Part shown: piece by piece, positions 5,209-7,257 of the stretch
Numbering within the stretch: position 1 is the stretch's first letter
Layout: each line of letters begins with the position of its first letter
DNA from: JAJVID01 sp035275345
Lineage (GTDB): Bacteria > Acidobacteriota > Blastocatellia > RBC074
Direction of reading: 5' to 3'
Assembly: GCA_035275345.1 (NCBI GenBank)
Contig: DATEMY010000032.1
Span: forward strand, 1 to 7,257
Length of the DNA stretch: 7,257 nucleotides
Notes under the pieces: generated by a model
What the model saw: only the letters and a program-made list of their open reading frames with translations
Databases searched by the model: none
Told to the model about the DNA's origin: nothing
Program-made: the position numbers and the translations under genes

Positions 5209-5973
5209 CTAGCCCTCAATATCGCCCAATCGCAACAGGCTTTGAAAAGTGTAGAAGCGGACAATCGGATACGACGCGAGTGTGTCCAGCATCGAGCATA
5301 GAAATGAGAAGGCCTGCTCGTCCATCACCTTGTGGTGCAACATCACGCCAATTGTCTGTAGCTGCGATAGCTGAGCGGTCAGATCGCCGACGATCTCCTC
5401 CGGAGGTTTCAAGCAGGCGCCGCCCCGCCAACGATAGAGATCCAGAGTGATCGAAATCTCCTTGAACCGGTAACCCGGCGCCGCGGCGTTTCCCTGTTTC
5501 GCCGAAAGCGCGCGAAATCCAAGCTGATCAAGAGCGCGATAGGCGTCCTCAGAGCAACGGTTCCAGGGCGGAATGAAGACCGGAAACCAGTTTGGGCCGA
5601 ACGCCTCAGTCATTCGCGCCTGTCCCAGCGCGATATCCGCATACTGTTCGGCATATGCGCGGCCGGGACCGAACTCCGACTTCCGGCCCTCGCGTTCGTG
5701 GTTGATGTGCCGCCAGCCATGCTGATTCAATTCGATCAACGCGGGCGCGTCGCTGACGGCCTGCGCCAACAGTTCGCCGCAGGCCTCCGTCAGCCGTCCC
5801 GGAATCACACCGAGATTTATCGGCGTATTCCGATGCAGGAAAAGTCGCGCCAACCGCCACAGCGCCGACTCATCTTCATCAACATCGTCATTGCGAAAGA
5901 AGAGGCGAAGCGGCGTGGCCTGCTGTTGGCGCTGCGCCAGCGCGGATTTCAGTTGGTCGATTGGAGAATGCAT
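5209..5973 (-). CDS. NodB-fold polysaccharide deacetylase-like protein
   Basis: This is a 254-aa protein from ATG 5973. An in-frame TTG at 6000 would add nine residues but has no Shine-Dalgarno; the ATG has AGG seven bases upstream. Recognisable deacetylase blocks (numbered from the ATG) are FFRNDD with D29-D30 (motif 1), HGWRH with H85 and H89 (motif 2, H(S/T)xxH with Gly for Ser/Thr), IPPWN with P136, W137 and N138 (motif 3) and VMLHH with H213-H214 (C-terminal histidine motif). Such enzymes remove N- or O-acetyl groups from sugars using a metal held by the Asp and two His. There is no signal peptide or membrane segment, so it should act in the cytoplasm, on an unfinished glycan precursor rather than on wall polymer. 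It starts 35 bp after the glycosyltransferase stop, suggesting one transcript. It is a divergent family member and the substrate is unknown. The fold is well supported and the activity is likely. Confidence 0.83.
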   Translation of the reverse strand: MHSPIDQLKSALAQRQQQATPLRLFFRNDDVDEDESALWRLARLFLHRNTPINLGVIPGRLTEACGELLAQAVSDAPALIELNQHGWRHINHEREGRKSEFGPGRAYAEQYADIALGQARMTEAFGPNWFPVFIPPWNRCSEDAYRALDQLGFRALSAKQGNAAAPGYRFKEISITLDLYRWRGGACLKPPEEIVGDLTAQLSQLQTIGVMLHHKVMDEQAFSFLCSMLDTLASYPIVRFYTFQSLLRLGDIEG

Positions 5974-6008
5974 TGATTGCCTGTATCTGCCCAGCCCCAA
6001 TGGGCTGA

Positions 6009-7187
6009 TCAGTTACTATCGCTTATTTCTCCTGACAGCAAGTCAGCCAGCAATTCCGCGGTTCGCTGCGCGCCTTGCAGATCGAGCGCGACAGCCGGAG
6101 CGGGCTTCGGCGCATTGAGACAGCGGACGATCTCCGCAGCAAGGTGATCCGGCTCGAGTTGCGCGGGGTCGAGCACACTGACGTAGCCCAACTGTTCCAG
6201 TTTGCGCGCGCGCAAGGTCTGTTCATCATTCTCGTGCTCGGAGAAAGGCCAGACCAGGGCCCGAACGCCCGCCGACAAGATATCCATGCAGGTGTTGTAA
6301 CCCGCCATGCTGATTGAAAGGTCGGCCCGCCGCAGCCAGGCTGGAAACTCCGTCGTGTGGCGTTGGAGGGTTATGTGGGAACGGCCCGCCGTCAGCCGTC
6401 GCAGATTTTGAACCTGCTCGACGGGCATGTGCGGGCCCGTGAGTATATGCAGTCGACGCCGCGCGGCAAGCCGCTTCTCCGCTTCTAAAACGCAGGTGAT
6501 CAATTCGCTCCCCACCCGCCCGCCACCGATGCTCACCAACAATCTGGGAGGGACTTTAGTCTGTCCCGGCTTTGGACGGACTAAAGTCCCTCCCGCATTC
6601 GCTACATAGCCAGTGTACCGGATCGGGCAATCAAGGCCGGCCACATTCCCAAATGTTTCTTCCAACCGCTGCAACCGAGGGTCGGCGTGAACCAACAACA
6701 GGTCGAAGTATTGATTCATCAATGCGCAAACTTCCGACTCGTAACGCGCCTGATCCGGCCTCCGAACCAGAATGTCGCGCAGACTGCAAACTATCTTTGT
6801 AGCCGGGCGCGTGGAGCGCGCGTGGGCCAACAAAGGCAACAGCTCAAAATTGAATTTCTTTCTGCCGAAGGGAAACAATTCGATCAGCAAAACGTTCGGC
6901 GCGAAACTATCAAAGGCGGCGCGCAACAGTTCTTTTCTGCGCGCCTGTATTTCCGGCAGACTTTCGAGGCTGTCTACCACATACAACTGCTGAAACCTGG
7001 CGTCTGATTTGATCGCCGGCAGGTAAACTACTTCCACCCAGTCAGGCAGCTCGAAACCCGGCACAAATTCGCCGCCATACAGGAATCGCACGTCGAAGTC
7101 ACGCAGCGCGAAGAGGAGTTCTCGGCTGCGGATGAAATGGCCAATCCCCAGCAATGACTGGCAATAAAACATTACTCGCTTTTTCAT
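6009..7187 (-). CDS. GT-B glycosyltransferase (COG4671 / MurG-like)
   Basis: This is a 392-aa predicted cytoplasmic or membrane-associated glycosyltransferase using a nucleotide sugar. The N-terminal domain opens with a Rossmann strand and the glycine-histidine loop GIGHFIRS (14-21), and has the characteristic block FPFGRKKFNFELLPLL (105-120). The C-terminal domain begins with LLVSIGGGRVG (216-226), then SMAGYNTCMDIL (293-304) and FSEHENDEQ (315-323), the donor-binding region of MurG/GT28-like enzymes. This combination is that of COG4671, 'predicted glycosyltransferase'. The ATG at 7187 gives a natural N-terminus but has only a weak upstream AGG. Residues 199-214, in the linker between domains, are encoded by a near-perfect palindrome and look like an inserted element; the frame is intact and both domains are complete. 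It probably heads an operon with the deacetylase-like gene 35 bp downstream. Acceptor and donor are unknown. Confidence 0.9.
   Translation of the reverse strand: MKKRVMFYCQSLLGIGHFIRSRELLFALRDFDVRFLYGGEFVPGFELPDWVEVVYLPAIKSDARFQQLYVVDSLESLPEIQARRKELLRAAFDSFAPNVLLIELFPFGRKKFNFELLPLLAHARSTRPATKIVCSLRDILVRRPDQARYESEVCALMNQYFDLLLVHADPRLQRLEETFGNVAGLDCPIRYTGYVANAGGTLVRPKPGQTKVPPRLLVSIGGGRVGSELITCVLEAEKRLAARRRLHILTGPHMPVEQVQNLRRLTAGRSHITLQRHTTEFPAWLRRADLSISMAGYNTCMDILSAGVRALVWPFSEHENDEQTLRARKLEQLGYVSVLDPAQLEPDHLAAEIVRCLNAPKPAPAVALDLQGAQRTAELLADLLSGEISDSN
6546..6594. repeat. 49-bp palindromic element inside the glycosyltransferase gene
   Basis: The left arm (6546-6566) begins GGGAGGGACTTTAGTC, and the right arm (6574-6594) is its reverse complement at 20 of 21 positions. 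The loop is CGGCTTT and the mismatched pair is T6562/G6578. On the coding strand it supplies residues 199-214, a Pro/Gly/Thr/Lys-rich stretch lying exactly between the two GT-B domains. In-frame palindromes inside proteins are known as Rickettsia palindromic elements; this has no evident sequence relation to those but the same logic. I recall GGGACTTTAGTCC-type palindromes as frequent in some acidobacterial genomes, unverified. The mRNA would form a very stable hairpin in mid-gene. Confidence 0.9.
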
Positions 7188-7204
7188 ACCTGCGCCGCTA
7201 ACCG

Positions 7205-7255
7205 CTATACCAAATCGGGCGAGATTTGGACACGCGGATCAACCACTGGGAGCGC
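7205..7255 (-). CDS. Possible 3' end of an upstream gene (cut by the window edge)
   Basis: On the minus strand a frame open from the window edge ends with TAG at 7207-7205, 17 bp before the glycosyltransferase ATG. Its last residues, ALPVVDPRVQISPDLV, look like ordinary protein. A second frame, ending at 7200-7198 with ...RVSKSRPIWYSG, is equally open, and only 16-19 codons are visible, so neither is established. The short spacing would fit an operon continuing to the right. No function can be given. Confidence 0.25.
   Translation of the reverse strand, partial: ALPVVDPRVQISPDLV
7210..7229. repeat. Small hairpin upstream of the glycosyltransferase gene
   Basis: CCAAATC (7210-7216) and GATTTGG (7223-7229) pair perfectly across a 6-base loop, 22 bases before the glycosyltransferase start. 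There is no T-tract on either side. It may be chance or a weak leader structure. Confidence 0.35.
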
Positions 7256-7257
7256 GG

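Noticed and set aside
5974..6000. TTG start at 6000 for the deacetylase-like protein
   Set aside because: It has no Shine-Dalgarno, and the added nine residues carry no family feature; ATG 5973 is preferred, though the TTG cannot be excluded.

Overview
The window looks like a piece of a GC-rich genome (my rough impression is 55-60 % GC) from a free-living, probably soil-type Gram-negative bacterium. Three things suggest Acidobacteria (Blastocatellia-like): the mix of an IS701-type element, a secreted S1 protease and a glycan gene set; the intergenic runs of CGCAGAG-type heptamers; and a GGGACTTTAGTC-type palindrome inside a gene. The phylum is an inference from style, since there is no rRNA or marker gene.

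Left part (1-1438): an apparently complete 1429-bp IS701-family insertion sequence at 6-1434. It has 14-bp terminal inverted repeats (13/14 identical) and is flanked by CTAG at 2-5 and 1435-1438, the target duplication expected of this family. The DDE transposase runs off frame near its end. The conserved C-terminal 68 residues lie in the -1 frame, and the two frames meet at an A AAA AAG heptamer (1220-1226), so this is either programmed frameshifting or loss of one A from an A8 run. The transposase stop codon lies inside the right inverted repeat.

Middle (1439-3190): 305 bp without a convincing intact gene. It holds a possible C-terminal remnant of a membrane transporter, a possible promoter and a good ribosome binding site. 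It is followed by a secreted, prodomain-bearing S1 (chymotrypsin-fold) serine protease on the + strand. The protease converges on an ABC exporter gene. Between them a 12-bp inverted repeat overlaps the exporter's stop codon.

Right part (3185-7257, all on the minus strand; transcription order right to left): the end of a possible upstream gene at the window edge, a GT-B glycosyltransferase (COG4671/MurG-like), a small NodB-fold polysaccharide-deacetylase-like protein 35 bp downstream, a 233-bp gap and an MsbA-like ABC exporter. The gap is occupied by a large imperfect inverted repeat (32-bp perfect core in each arm) enclosing a 2 x 20-bp pyrimidine-rich tandem repeat. Together these genes would build, trim and export a glycan, glycolipid or glycosylated metabolite; the substrate cannot be read from the sequence. 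The glycosyltransferase carries a 49-bp near-perfect palindrome in frame in its interdomain linker, which looks like a small palindromic element inserted into a protein-coding gene.

I do not see a CRISPR array, a tRNA, an rRNA or a phage module. The most interesting signals are the intragenic palindromic element, the slippery-site junction in the transposase and the large inverted repeat between the deacetylase and the exporter.
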